Notes under the pieces: generated by a model
What the model saw: only the letters and a program-made list of their open reading frames with translations
Told to the model about the DNA's origin: nothing
The model's database searches: none
Source: an uncultured Prevotella sp.
GTDB lineage: Bacteria > Bacteroidota > Bacteroidia > Bacteroidales > Bacteroidaceae
NCBI GenBank assembly: GCA_958369755.1
Contig: CATXJC010000044.1
Coordinates: 1 to 15,766, forward strand
Length of the DNA: 15,766 nt
Direction: 5' to 3'
In this document: positions 1 through 6,983 of the stretch, in pieces
Position numbering within the stretch: the first letter of the stretch is position 1
How the letters are laid out: the number at the start of each line of letters is the position of its first letter
Translations under genes and position numbers: made by a program

Positions 1-2
1 GG

Positions 3-1040
3 CACGGAACCCTGAACCTCTATCAGGCTAACTTCAAGGGCGAAGTGAAGCAGATTACCAACGAGTGGGCTGACTACGGAAGCATCTCACTTGCCAACAA
101 CGGCAACAAGCTTCTCGCTACCAAGGCTAGCATGAGTCATCCTACAGATATCTACATCGTAACTCCAGGCAAGAATGCCAAGAGTACCAAGGTAGAGCAG
201 ATTACCCGCGAGAACGACCACATTCTGAACCAGTTGAATATGGGTAAGTGTGAGCAGCGCTGGGTGAAGACTACCGACGGCAAGCAGATGCTGGTATGGA
301 TCATGTTGCCATCTAATTTCGATGCCAACAAGAAGTACCCTACCCTTCTCTTCTGCGAGGGTGGTCCTCAGAGTCCGGTAAGCCAGTTCTGGAGCTACCG
401 CTGGAACATCCAGATCATGGCAGCCAACGGCTATGTTGTCGTATTGCCTAACCGTCGCGGTCTCCCTGGTTTCGGAAGCGCATGGAACGAAGAGATTTCT
501 GGTGACTGGACAGGCCAGTGCATGAACGATTATCTTTCAGCTATTGATGATGCTGCCAACAATCTTCCTTACGTAGACAAGGATCGTCTGGGTTGTGTCG
601 GTGCCAGCTTCGGTGGTTTCTCTGTATACTATCTCGCCGGTCATCACAACAAGCGTTTCAAGGCATTCCTCTCTCACGATGGTGCTTTCAACCTGGAGAG
701 CATGTATACCGATACCGAGGAGGCTTGGTTCTCTAACTGGGAATACGAGGATGCTTACTGGAACAAGAACCAGACTGCCAACGCCAAGAAGACTTACGAG
801 AACAGTCCTCATAAGTTTGTAGACAAGTGGGATACTCCTATCCTCTGCATCCACGGCGAAAAGGATTACCGTATCAATGCCAACCAGGGCATGGGCGCCT
901 TCAATGCAGCCCGCATGCGTGGCATCCCAGCCGAGCTTCTCATCTATCCTGATGAGAACCACTGGGTATTGAAGCCACAGAACGGCGTGCTCTGGCAGCG
1001 CACTTTCTTCGGCTGGTTAGACAAGTGGTTGAAGAAATAA
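3..1040 (+). CDS. S9-family serine peptidase (prolyl oligopeptidase/dipeptidyl aminopeptidase type), C-terminal part
   Basis: The reading frame is open from the left edge, so the gene starts outside the window and the GTG at 45 is an internal Val codon. The visible part holds the end of the beta-propeller region (frame start to about nt 290) and the whole alpha/beta-hydrolase domain. The nucleophile elbow GASFGG places the catalytic Ser at 606-608. The Asp is in HGEKDYRI (864-866) and the His in DENHW (960-962), the order and spacing expected of family S9. The segment with GGPQSP followed by GYVVVLPNRRG is the usual oxyanion/substrate strand of S9 enzymes. Members cleave peptides, often after Pro or Ala, and in Bacteroidales are commonly periplasmic; the N-terminus is not visible, so location is unknown. 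It ends against a bidirectional terminator and faces a peptide transporter gene. Confidence 0.93.
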   Translation, partial: HGTLNLYQANFKGEVKQITNEWADYGSISLANNGNKLLATKASMSHPTDIYIVTPGKNAKSTKVEQITRENDHILNQLNMGKCEQRWVKTTDGKQMLVWIMLPSNFDANKKYPTLLFCEGGPQSPVSQFWSYRWNIQIMAANGYVVVLPNRRGLPGFGSAWNEEISGDWTGQCMNDYLSAIDDAANNLPYVDKDRLGCVGASFGGFSVYYLAGHHNKRFKAFLSHDGAFNLESMYTDTEEAWFSNWEYEDAYWNKNQTANAKKTYENSPHKFVDKWDTPILCIHGEKDYRINANQGMGAFNAARMRGIPAELLIYPDENHWVLKPQNGVLWQRTFFGWLDKWLKK

Positions 1041-1044
1041 CATA

Positions 1045-1082
1045 TAAAAAAGGCTTGCTCCGTAATGAAGCAAGCCTTTTTT
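1045..1082. terminator. Bidirectional Rho-independent terminator between the S9 peptidase and the POT transporter
   Basis: AGGCTTGC (1051-1058) pairs with GCAAGCCT (1070-1077). An A-tract precedes the stem and a T-tract follows it, so the hairpin has a U-run in either direction. It starts 4 bp after the peptidase stop and lies 20 bp beyond the stop of the facing gene. Confidence 0.9.
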
Positions 1083-1102
1083 ATATATTATAATTCTAAG
1101 AT

Positions 1103-2629
1103 TTAGCTTACGCGATTCAACTTCTTGATGATAGAGAAGATGAAGAGAGCTGAAACCAGGCAGATACCGGCGAGAACACCCCAGATGGCAATGAGGTTGA
1201 AGTTCTGACCCCACATGATGCCAGGAATCATAACCAACTGGTTACCGATGGCTGTTGCACCAAACCAGAGACCCATCATCAAACCAGCATACTTTGGAGG
1301 AGCTACCTTCGATACGAATGAAATACCGATTGGAGAAAGCAGAAGCTCTGCGAATGTAAGGATGAGGTATGTAGAGATGAGGAGGTTAGCACTTACACGT
1401 GTACCCTCTGTAGCAGGATTGCCCTGTGTCAAAGGAAGCTCCAACCCCATAGAACCTACAGCCATCCATACGAAACCGAGAGCAGCAACGAGCATACCCA
1501 AACCAATCTTCTCTGGCGATGTAGGCTCTTTGCCAATCTTGTGAAGCCATGAGAACAAAGCAACGCTCACTGGTGTCAATGCCACTACATAGCATGGGTT
1601 GAACTGCTGGAAGATAGGAGCCTCAACATCTACGGCACCTTCAAGGTTGCTGTACTTGTAGAAGAGGAAAGCGATGGCAGCAACAATGACACCAAGAGAG
1701 ATGCCCTTACCCTTGCCAGTCTTGCTCTGTGCCAGACCGAAGCAACCGTAAACCACGAAGATGCAGGCTACGAGGTTGGTAACGTCGAATGCCATAGACT
1801 GCAGACCCTCTGAAGTCTTCTGTGTATAATCGCGGGCAAAGAGTGTCAATGTATTACCATTCTGATGGAAAGCCATCCAGAAGAAGATAACCACGGCGAA
1901 TACGAGACAGAGGCAGATGATGCGCTCCTTGGTCTCAGCCTTGGAAAGCTCGTTGGTCTCCTTGGCAGGAGTCTTATCGTCCTTGCTCTTGTTCTCAGAA
2001 GCAAGAACATGCTTGTATGTAAAGCTGAAGGCATAGTAGATAGCGATACTGAAAATCAGTGAAGCACAAGCCACGGCGAATGCGAAGTGGTATGAATCCG
2101 CCACTGATACGCTCAGGCTCTCCTGCGCCCACTTCATAATCTTGATGGCAGCAGTAGGAGCAAACATAGCACCGATGTTGATAGCCATATAGAAGAGTGA
2201 GAAACCGGAATCACGTTTGCTGGCATACTGTGGCTCATCATAGAGACGGCCTACCATCACCTGCAGATTACCCTTGAACAGACCGGTTCCCAAAGCGATG
2301 AGAATAAGTGAAATACCCATAGCAGCAACGGCAACGGTTTCCTTGCCAAGAGGAAGTGAGAGAACAAGATAGCCGATGAACATGATGAAGATACCTGTGG
2401 TAACCATACGTCCAAAGCCAAACTTGTCGGCTGCAATACCACCGATGATAGGAAGGAAATAAACCATCATCAGGAATGTAGAATAAATAGTACTTGCCAA
2501 TCCAGTTTCAAAACCGAAGTTGGCCTGCAAATAAAGCAAAAACACAGCAAGCATGGTGTAATAGCCGAAACGCTCACCCGTGTTTGCCAAAGCTAAGGCC
2601 CACAGACCTTTTGGTTGATTCTCAAACAT
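1103..2629 (-). CDS. POT/PTR2-family proton-dependent oligopeptide transporter
   Basis: A 508-residue inner-membrane protein with many hydrophobic segments, in the size range of the POT family, which imports di- and tripeptides with protons. The N-terminal POT motif is present as NTGERFGYY (residues 16-24); the canonical form is ExxERFxYY, so the first Glu is Asn here. A second family hallmark, FWMAFHQNGNTLTLFA, sits near residues 245-260 and matches the TM7 region. An acidic/Lys-rich loop around residues 215-230 separates the two bundles. The ATG at 2629 has no Shine-Dalgarno site, only an A-rich leader, as is common in Bacteroidetes. A clear promoter lies about 60 bp upstream. The facing gene is a peptidase, which fits peptide use. 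Exact substrate specificity cannot be read from sequence. Confidence 0.92.
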   Translation of the reverse strand: MFENQPKGLWALALANTGERFGYYTMLAVFLLYLQANFGFETGLASTIYSTFLMMVYFLPIIGGIAADKFGFGRMVTTGIFIMFIGYLVLSLPLGKETVAVAAMGISLILIALGTGLFKGNLQVMVGRLYDEPQYASKRDSGFSLFYMAINIGAMFAPTAAIKIMKWAQESLSVSVADSYHFAFAVACASLIFSIAIYYAFSFTYKHVLASENKSKDDKTPAKETNELSKAETKERIICLCLVFAVVIFFWMAFHQNGNTLTLFARDYTQKTSEGLQSMAFDVTNLVACIFVVYGCFGLAQSKTGKGKGISLGVIVAAIAFLFYKYSNLEGAVDVEAPIFQQFNPCYVVALTPVSVALFSWLHKIGKEPTSPEKIGLGMLVAALGFVWMAVGSMGLELPLTQGNPATEGTRVSANLLISTYLILTFAELLLSPIGISFVSKVAPPKYAGLMMGLWFGATAIGNQLVMIPGIMWGQNFNLIAIWGVLAGICLVSALFIFSIIKKLNRVS

Positions 2630-2687
2630 AATTTTTTGTTTTGTTGTTATTTTATTATTTAGTTATTCTTTTCTCGCAATTTTTGTG

Positions 2688-2718
2688 CAAAGATACATAA
2701 ATTATTCCATATTTCAAA
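2688..2718 (-). promoter_or_regulatory. Bacteroidetes-type promoter of the POT transporter
   Basis: Read on the minus strand, TATCTTTG (2688-2695) matches the -7 consensus TAnnTTTG exactly, and TTTG (2715-2718) lies 19 bp upstream, the usual spacing. The predicted start of transcription is near 2681, giving a leader of about 50 nt. Confidence 0.8.
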
Positions 2719-2844
2719 CTTATTGCACCAAAAACCGCACTTCACATAGCATTTTTCTACTAGGAACCGGCTAAAATTCTAAAAAACAGACAAATCAGAT
2801 AAAAAAAATCCGTTTATATTACAACGTAATTGCATTTTTTTTCG

Positions 2845-2852
2845 TACCTTTG
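2845..2852 (+). promoter_or_regulatory. -7 element of the rpoD promoter
   Basis: TACCTTTG is a perfect TAnnTTTG -7 box. I see no TTTG at the expected 19-21 bp upstream, only A/T-rich sequence including an A-tract at 2801-2808, so the -33 element is degenerate or absent. The block TACCTTTGCACCCCGAAA (2845-2862) is repeated exactly at the promoter of the DUF4250 gene. Confidence 0.75.
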
Positions 2853-2855
2853 CAC

Positions 2856-2880
2856 CCCGAAACCATGAGGAGGTTTCGGG
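2856..2880 (+). promoter_or_regulatory. 5' leader hairpin of rpoD mRNA
   Basis: CCCGAAACC (2856-2864) and GGTTTCGGG (2872-2880) form a perfect 9-bp stem with the 7-nt loop ATGAGGA. Given the -7 box at 2845-2852, the hairpin sits at or next to the predicted 5' end of the transcript. No U-run follows, so it is not a terminator. Possible roles are 5' end stabilisation or translational control; neither is shown by the sequence. Confidence 0.6.
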
Positions 2881-2931
2881 ATACACAAAAATACTTCAAA
2901 AAATTCTAAATAGAAAGGTAAAAGGATATTT

Positions 2932-3807
2932 ATGAGACAACTTAAGATTAGTAAGAGTATAACCAACCGTTCCAGTGAAGCACTCGACAAGTACTTGGTG
3001 GAGATTGGTAGAGAGCCTATGGTCTCTATCGATGAAGAAATCGAACTTGCCCAGAAGATTCGCAAAGGCGGTCGTGAGGGAGAACGTGCCAAAGAGAAAT
3101 TGGTAAAAGCAAACCTTCGTTTCGTTGTATCTGTTGCTAAGCAATATCAGCACCAAGGTCTTTCTCTTACCGACCTCATCGACGAGGGTAACATCGGTTT
3201 GGTAAAGGCTGCTGAAAAGTTTGACGAGACCCGCGGCTTTAAGTTTATCTCATACGCCGTATGGTGGATTCGTCAGAGCATCCTGCAGGCTATTGCCGAG
3301 CAGAGCCGTATCGTTCGCCTGCCTTTGAACCAGGTAGGTGCATTGAGCAAAATCAGTGCAGAAATCAGTAAGTTTGAGCAGGAGAACCAGCGCAAACCTT
3401 CTGTTGCTGAGCTCGCTCAAATTACAAAGATGGAAGAAAGCAAGATTGACCAGACTATCAAGGCAGATAATCACCACATGAGTATCGATGCTCCATTCGG
3501 TAGCGATGATGACGACAATGCGATGGTCGACGTGATGGCTTCGGGTGATGACAGCCGTACCGACAAGGGTGTAGACTTCGAGTCTATGGCGAGCGAGCTT
3601 GACCGTGTTCTCAACTCTGTATTGAAAGATCGTGAGCGCAAGATTCTGTGCTACTGCTATGGTATCGGTTGCCACGAGAAGGGTTTGGAGGAAATCGGTA
3701 GCGAGTTCAACCTTACCCGTGAGCGTGTTCGCCAGATTCGCGAAAAGAGTATCATCAAACTCCGTGATAGCGGTAAGATCAAAATCTTGATGAAATACTT
3801 GGGATAA
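2932..3807 (+). CDS. rpoD: Primary (housekeeping) RNA polymerase sigma-70 factor
   Basis: A 291-residue sigma factor in the compact form typical of the Bacteroidetes primary sigma (sigma-ABfr type): region 1.1 and the long non-conserved insert are missing. Region 1.2 starts at about residue 20 (YLVEIGREPMVS). Region 2 spans about 57-130 and includes core-binding and promoter-melting motifs (LTDLIDEGNIGL, FKFISYAVWWIRQSI). Region 3 is about 131-200, with a conserved DAPFG. Region 4 (about 218-285) carries the -33 reading helix-turn-helix, LEEIGSEFNLTRERVRQIRE. It directs transcription of most genes from TTTG/TAnnTTTG promoters, several of which occur in this window. The ATG at 2932 follows an AAAAGGA stretch at 2920-2926, an unusually good ribosome site for this window. 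Confidence 0.97.
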   Translation: MRQLKISKSITNRSSEALDKYLVEIGREPMVSIDEEIELAQKIRKGGREGERAKEKLVKANLRFVVSVAKQYQHQGLSLTDLIDEGNIGLVKAAEKFDETRGFKFISYAVWWIRQSILQAIAEQSRIVRLPLNQVGALSKISAEISKFEQENQRKPSVAELAQITKMEESKIDQTIKADNHHMSIDAPFGSDDDDNAMVDVMASGDDSRTDKGVDFESMASELDRVLNSVLKDRERKILCYCYGIGCHEKGLEEIGSEFNLTRERVRQIREKSIIKLRDSGKIKILMKYLG

Positions 3808-3812
3808 GTTAA

Positions 3813-3846
3813 GTGAAGAGTGAAGAATTCTTTTGCTTTTCTTCAC
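3813..3846. repeat. Imperfect inverted repeat of the GAAGAGTGAAGA family after rpoD
   Basis: GTGAAGA (3813-3819) pairs with TCTTCAC (3840-3846). The segment AGTGAAGAGTGAAGAA (3812-3827) is the reverse complement of the ACTCTTCACT-type direct repeats found at 4726-4780. It begins 5 bp past the rpoD stop. It may help end transcription but has no clean U-run. Confidence 0.5.
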
Positions 3847-3905
3847 TAGGTTTTGAAGACGAGAGAAAAATAGATAAAACCAAGTTGCTCATAGCAACGA
3901 AAGTA

Positions 3906-3950
3906 AAAAGGGGCAATCAGTTGGTTCATCCCAATCTGATTGCCCTTTCT
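3906..3950. terminator. Terminator between rpoD and the WG-repeat protein gene
   Basis: GGGCAATCAG (3911-3920) pairs perfectly with CTGATTGCCC (3936-3945), and inside it TTGG (3921-3924) pairs with CCAA (3931-3934). An A-tract before and T-rich sequence after allow use from both strands. A smaller hairpin, GTTGCT/AGCAAC (3884-3898), lies just upstream. Confidence 0.85.
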
Positions 3951-3953
3951 CTA

Positions 3954-3993
3954 TTAACTATAAACTGTTAACTATTAACTATTAACTATTAAC
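3954..3993. repeat. Heptad AT-rich tandem repeat (TTAACTA type)
   Basis: About 5.7 copies of a 7-bp unit: TTAACTA, TAAACTG, then three exact TTAACTA copies and a partial TTAAC. The repeat runs into the end of the minus-strand gene: the stop codon (3982-3984) and the last two or three codons of the WG-repeat protein are made of repeat units. Confidence 0.85.
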
Positions 3994-4656
3994 AAAATTT
4001 CCAAACTTATCAATAAAGCCACTGATACCTTCACGGGATGCTTCGAAGTAAGGATATTCATCACGCAAGCAAATTTCGTCGTAAAGGAAATCCGCCACTA
4101 CCGTATCGTTACCATCCGGCATTACCAGTCCCATCTTGCCATTCTTCTCAGCTATCACCGGCATGATGCTCAAGTCATCATTGTAGATGTAGCACGTACG
4201 GAGGAAGTCATACACAGGCGCCAGCAATACGTTGCCTTGATGATCTTTCATACCGAACTTTCCATCCTGCTCAAATACTTCATGATATTGAATGTATTTC
4301 GCCTTGATGCGCTGGTAATAGAAAACCATCTTGCGCTTATCGTTGACAAAATCCAGCATATACTGGAAGGTGTCACAATAGTTGGCTACCGAACGGACCA
4401 GAATCATCTTCAAGTCAAGACCATCCAATGCTTTTCTGTTCAGATCAATATACTTGGCTATCGCCTTCTCCTTCTCTGGTACAGAGAGGCTGGCTAGCCT
4501 TTCCTCAAATTTCAACATAGCTTGCTTGGTACCCGACATACCCTTGATATACCGGTGTATCTGTCTGCCCATCTCTGAACATACAAACTTGTCAATCTCC
4601 TGCTGCTCTATCGGGTCAGCATAGTCCTTAATCAATGATTCAGGTGTCGCATTCAT
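3982..4656 (-). CDS. WG-repeat-like protein of unknown function
   Basis: A 224-residue protein with no signal peptide or membrane segment, so probably cytoplasmic. The N-terminal half (residues 1-125) is helical and charged and I do not recognise it. The C-terminal half holds three degenerate WG/KWG-type repeats: DGKFGMKDHQGNVLLAPVYD (131-150), NGKMGLVMPDGNDTVVADFL (172-191) and GISGFIDKFGNF (210-221). The usual Trp is replaced by Phe or Met. WG repeats are thought to fold as small beta units that bind partners; no enzyme role is implied. The ATG at 4656 is preceded by GAAAGGAAA (4662-4670), a fair ribosome site. It is separated by 122 bp, including a perfect inverted repeat, from the MFS gene upstream, so it may be transcribed separately. 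Confidence 0.75.
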   Translation of the reverse strand: MNATPESLIKDYADPIEQQEIDKFVCSEMGRQIHRYIKGMSGTKQAMLKFEERLASLSVPEKEKAIAKYIDLNRKALDGLDLKMILVRSVANYCDTFQYMLDFVNDKRKMVFYYQRIKAKYIQYHEVFEQDGKFGMKDHQGNVLLAPVYDFLRTCYIYNDDLSIMPVIAEKNGKMGLVMPDGNDTVVADFLYDEICLRDEYPYFEASREGISGFIDKFGNFVNS

Positions 4657-4698
4657 GGTTATTTCCTTTCTTTTAAAAATTACACTTTCAAAGATTTA

Positions 4699-4769
4699 GA
4701 AGAACAAAGAGCAAACGGATTCTACACTCTTCGTTTTTTACTCTTCACTCAATTTGCTCTTTGTTCTTC
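4699..4769. repeat. Perfect 17-bp inverted repeat between the MFS gene and the WG-repeat gene
   Basis: GAAGAACAAAGAGCAAA (4699-4715) is the exact reverse complement of 4753-4769, with a 37-bp spacer. Read on the minus strand it lies 10 bp past the MFS stop and could fold as an AU-rich stem-loop that ends or trims the transcript, though only a weak U-run follows. Inside and beside it are direct repeats ACTCTTCG (4726-4733), ACTCTTCACT (4740-4749) and GCTCTTCACT (4770-4779). Confidence 0.85.
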
Positions 4770-4778
4770 GCTCTTCAC

Positions 4779-6155
4779 TTATTTCACATTAGGCTTCTGC
4801 AATCCATATCCCTTTCGCTTGTCTTCCCACAAGAGGAGGAAAGCGATGAGGATGGCTACTACTCCGAAACCGGCAAAGATAGTCATCGTCTGGGTATAGT
4901 CGATGGTGCCGTCGGCTGCGGTATTCGCCTGGTTTACCTTACCAATCCATACCGGAATGAGAGCCAGTCCGATGTTCTGGATGTAGAAGATAAGAGCGTA
5001 TGCAGTTCCTAAGAGTTTCATTGGGATAATCTTTGGCACAGATGGCCACATGGCTGATGGTACCAGTCCAAATGCGATGCCCAGGATGAGCATCAGTACG
5101 ATGGCAAGCACCCAAGAGTTGATTGGCAGGGCAAACATGACGTGCACAAAGGTCAGGAGGCAACTGCCGATAATCATCAGCGTAGCACCCTTGCCATACT
5201 TATCGTATATACTACCGAAGAGCGGTGTGAGGAAGATGGTACCGAAAGGCAACATTGCAGGAATCAGACCTGCCATATTAGCATCCACACCATACTTGAA
5301 AATCATCAGCTTGGTAGCAAACTTCAGGAATGGGAATACGCCTGCATAGAACATCAGACAGAGTACAGCCACATACCAGAAACCTATTGTCTTGAAAAGA
5401 CCTCCCAAGTCAGAGAACTTGAAACCTTCTTCCGGCTCAGTAGCCACAGCTGCCACAGAAGCATCCTCCTTCTTGTCCATCACGCAATAAACCAGATAAA
5501 CCAGTACACCAGCGCAAAGCAATACAGCGCCCAAAGCAACAGAAGCAGATACTCCACCCATTGCCTTGGCAAAAGGAAGAGAAGCACTCAGGGCTGCAGC
5601 AGTTCCCAAACGAGCCGTAGCAACCTGTACACCCATTGCCAGAGCTAACTCATGGCCCGTAAACCACTTCACGATGACCTTGCTCACTGTGATACCGCAT
5701 ATCTCGCATCCTACACCATAGATGGCAAAGCCAAGAGCAGCTATCACTACCTGCGTACTGTAAGTACCGAAGAATGGTACAGCAACCATTCCGTCAAACT
5801 CATGACCTAAAGCATACCACTTCAACAAGGCTCCACCAAACATCAGGACGGTAGAAAGGATACCAGTGAAACGGATGCCAAACTTATCGAGGATAAGACC
5901 ACCGAAAAAGAGGAGCAGGAGGAACACATTGAAGTATCCGTAAGCTCCAGAGAAGAAGCCGTATTCATCCGAATTCCATCCGAGTCCGAGACCATTCTCT
6001 GCTCCCTTGGCTGCTGTCAAGAGAGGCTCCAGTGGAGACATCACATCTGTAAAAAAGTAACCGAACATCATCGTGATACTCACAATGAGGAGGGCGGTCC
6101 AGCGAGCTGACTTAGAGTCGCTCAATTTCATCTGCATTTTTTCTGTTGTACTCAT
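4779..6155 (-). CDS. Major facilitator superfamily (MFS) transporter
   Basis: An inner-membrane transporter with about twelve hydrophobic segments. The MFS signature loops are visible after TM2 (GGLILDKFGIRFTG) and at the matching place in the second half (FGSIYDKYGKGATL). A charged cytoplasmic loop (DKKEDASVAAVATEPEEG) separates the halves. The overall look recalls the nitrate/oxalate-formate or MFSD1-like branch of MFS, but I cannot name a substrate. The frame is open to 6203, but I prefer the ATG at 6155 (MSTTEKMQMKLSDSKSARW...), giving 458 residues: the 16 extra codons are largely repeat sequence, and AAAGAAA precedes the ATG at 6155. It follows the barrel gene by 62 bp and is probably in the same transcription unit. 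Confidence 0.88.
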   Translation of the reverse strand: MSTTEKMQMKLSDSKSARWTALLIVSITMMFGYFFTDVMSPLEPLLTAAKGAENGLGLGWNSDEYGFFSGAYGYFNVFLLLLFFGGLILDKFGIRFTGILSTVLMFGGALLKWYALGHEFDGMVAVPFFGTYSTQVVIAALGFAIYGVGCEICGITVSKVIVKWFTGHELALAMGVQVATARLGTAAALSASLPFAKAMGGVSASVALGAVLLCAGVLVYLVYCVMDKKEDASVAAVATEPEEGFKFSDLGGLFKTIGFWYVAVLCLMFYAGVFPFLKFATKLMIFKYGVDANMAGLIPAMLPFGTIFLTPLFGSIYDKYGKGATLMIIGSCLLTFVHVMFALPINSWVLAIVLMLILGIAFGLVPSAMWPSVPKIIPMKLLGTAYALIFYIQNIGLALIPVWIGKVNQANTAADGTIDYTQTMTIFAGFGVVAILIAFLLLWEDKRKGYGLQKPNVK

Positions 6156-6183
6156 TTTCTTTAAAACATAAATGATAAACCCG

Positions 6184-6217
6184 TTATCATTATTAATTAT
6201 CAATTATTAATTATCAT
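6184..6217. repeat. Two exact 14-bp tandem repeats (7+7 heptad type)
   Basis: ATTATTAATTATCA occurs at 6189-6202 and again at 6203-6216, preceded by a partial TTATCA (6184-6189). The 14-mer is itself two related heptads. It fills the junction between the barrel gene stop (6218-6220) and the MFS start. On the coding strand it offers TAA/TGA stops in several frames. Confidence 0.85.
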
Positions 6218-6979
6218 CTATTTCCGTTTCACGTTCTTCGTTCTGGTGATATCAAAGAGATAAGAGAGTTTCAGAACAATCTGTCCGTAGTTACTCTTTC
6301 CGAAATAATCACGCTTAGAAGCACCATAGATATTTCCCAGACCATAGTAGTATCGGGCTTCGGCAAGGAAATGCCCCACCTTCGGAATACTGTATTCAGC
6401 ACCCAGACCAAGGGCGATACCATAATCGAGCTTGTTCTTGACTGCCATCGTATCCTGAGCCACCACCGGACTTACACGGTTATTGTCGGTTGCCGGCATG
6501 TGCTCTACCGAGAAGTTGGTCTTCTGCGAATCACTCAGATAGAGACCAAACTGCGGACCGGCATTCACGAAGATATTCAGTCCTCTTGTCTCCCTACCCC
6601 ATGCCAGATGCGCAAAGATTGGCACCTGAATATAGTTAATGGTACGCTTGTAAGCCATCGCCTCTTTGGTTTCGGTGATAATTACCGGATTATTCTCCAT
6701 ATCCAGGATATCCTCTTCCCATCCTGCCTGCGAATAGTTTACCTCGGCATAGATAGAACAGATGGTCTTGAAATATTTCTCACAGGTATATCTCATCGAG
6801 AAACCGCCCGTCAGTCCGCCGTGCTGCTTCTGCTGTACCTCGGGTGTGAATCCTACGCTACTCATCATATAGCCCCCATTAAAACCGATGGCGAAATCAT
6901 TACGATGCTCTCCTATCTGTGCCGAAACTGGAATTCCGAAGATGAGCATCAGTATCAGCAGCCCAATATTTCTATTCAT
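6218..6979 (-). CDS. Outer-membrane beta-barrel protein (PorT/OMP_b-brl-like)
   Basis: A 253-residue protein with a clear signal peptide (MNRNIGLLILMLIFGIPVSA, cut before or after the Gln). The mature part alternates polar and aromatic residues in strands separated by Gly-rich turns (FAIGFNGGYMMSS, GGFSMRYT, IYAEVNYSQAGW, INYIQVPIFAHLAWG, FVNAGPQFGLYLS, YGIALGLGAEYSI, AEARYYYGLGNIYG, QIVLKLSYLFDI), the pattern of the small Bacteroidetes porin-like barrels. The Q-x-P-I/L-F-A strand and the NAGPQFGLYLS strand are typical of this group. The ATG at 6979 is chosen over a TTG at 6985 because the signal peptide begins at once. It lies 41 bp after the LysM gene. Its true function, pore or structural, is unknown. 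Confidence 0.85.
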   Translation of the reverse strand: MNRNIGLLILMLIFGIPVSAQIGEHRNDFAIGFNGGYMMSSVGFTPEVQQKQHGGLTGGFSMRYTCEKYFKTICSIYAEVNYSQAGWEEDILDMENNPVIITETKEAMAYKRTINYIQVPIFAHLAWGRETRGLNIFVNAGPQFGLYLSDSQKTNFSVEHMPATDNNRVSPVVAQDTMAVKNKLDYGIALGLGAEYSIPKVGHFLAEARYYYGLGNIYGASKRDYFGKSNYGQIVLKLSYLFDITRTKNVKRK

Positions 6980-6983
6980 TATC

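Noticed and set aside
537..962. 141-codon minus-strand frame over the S9 peptidase
   Set aside because: Antisense to the catalytic domain; no support of its own.
3250..3846. 198-codon minus-strand frame over rpoD
   Set aside because: Antisense shadow of a well-supported gene, without domain or ribosome site.
4689..4715. Possible promoter for the WG-repeat gene (AATCTTTG on the minus strand)
   Set aside because: One base off the -7 consensus and the nearest TTTG is only 15 bp upstream; too weak to list as a feature.
5142..5648. 168-codon plus-strand frame inside the MFS gene
   Set aside because: Its translation is low-complexity Ser/His/Gln-rich, typical of a shadow of a membrane protein gene.
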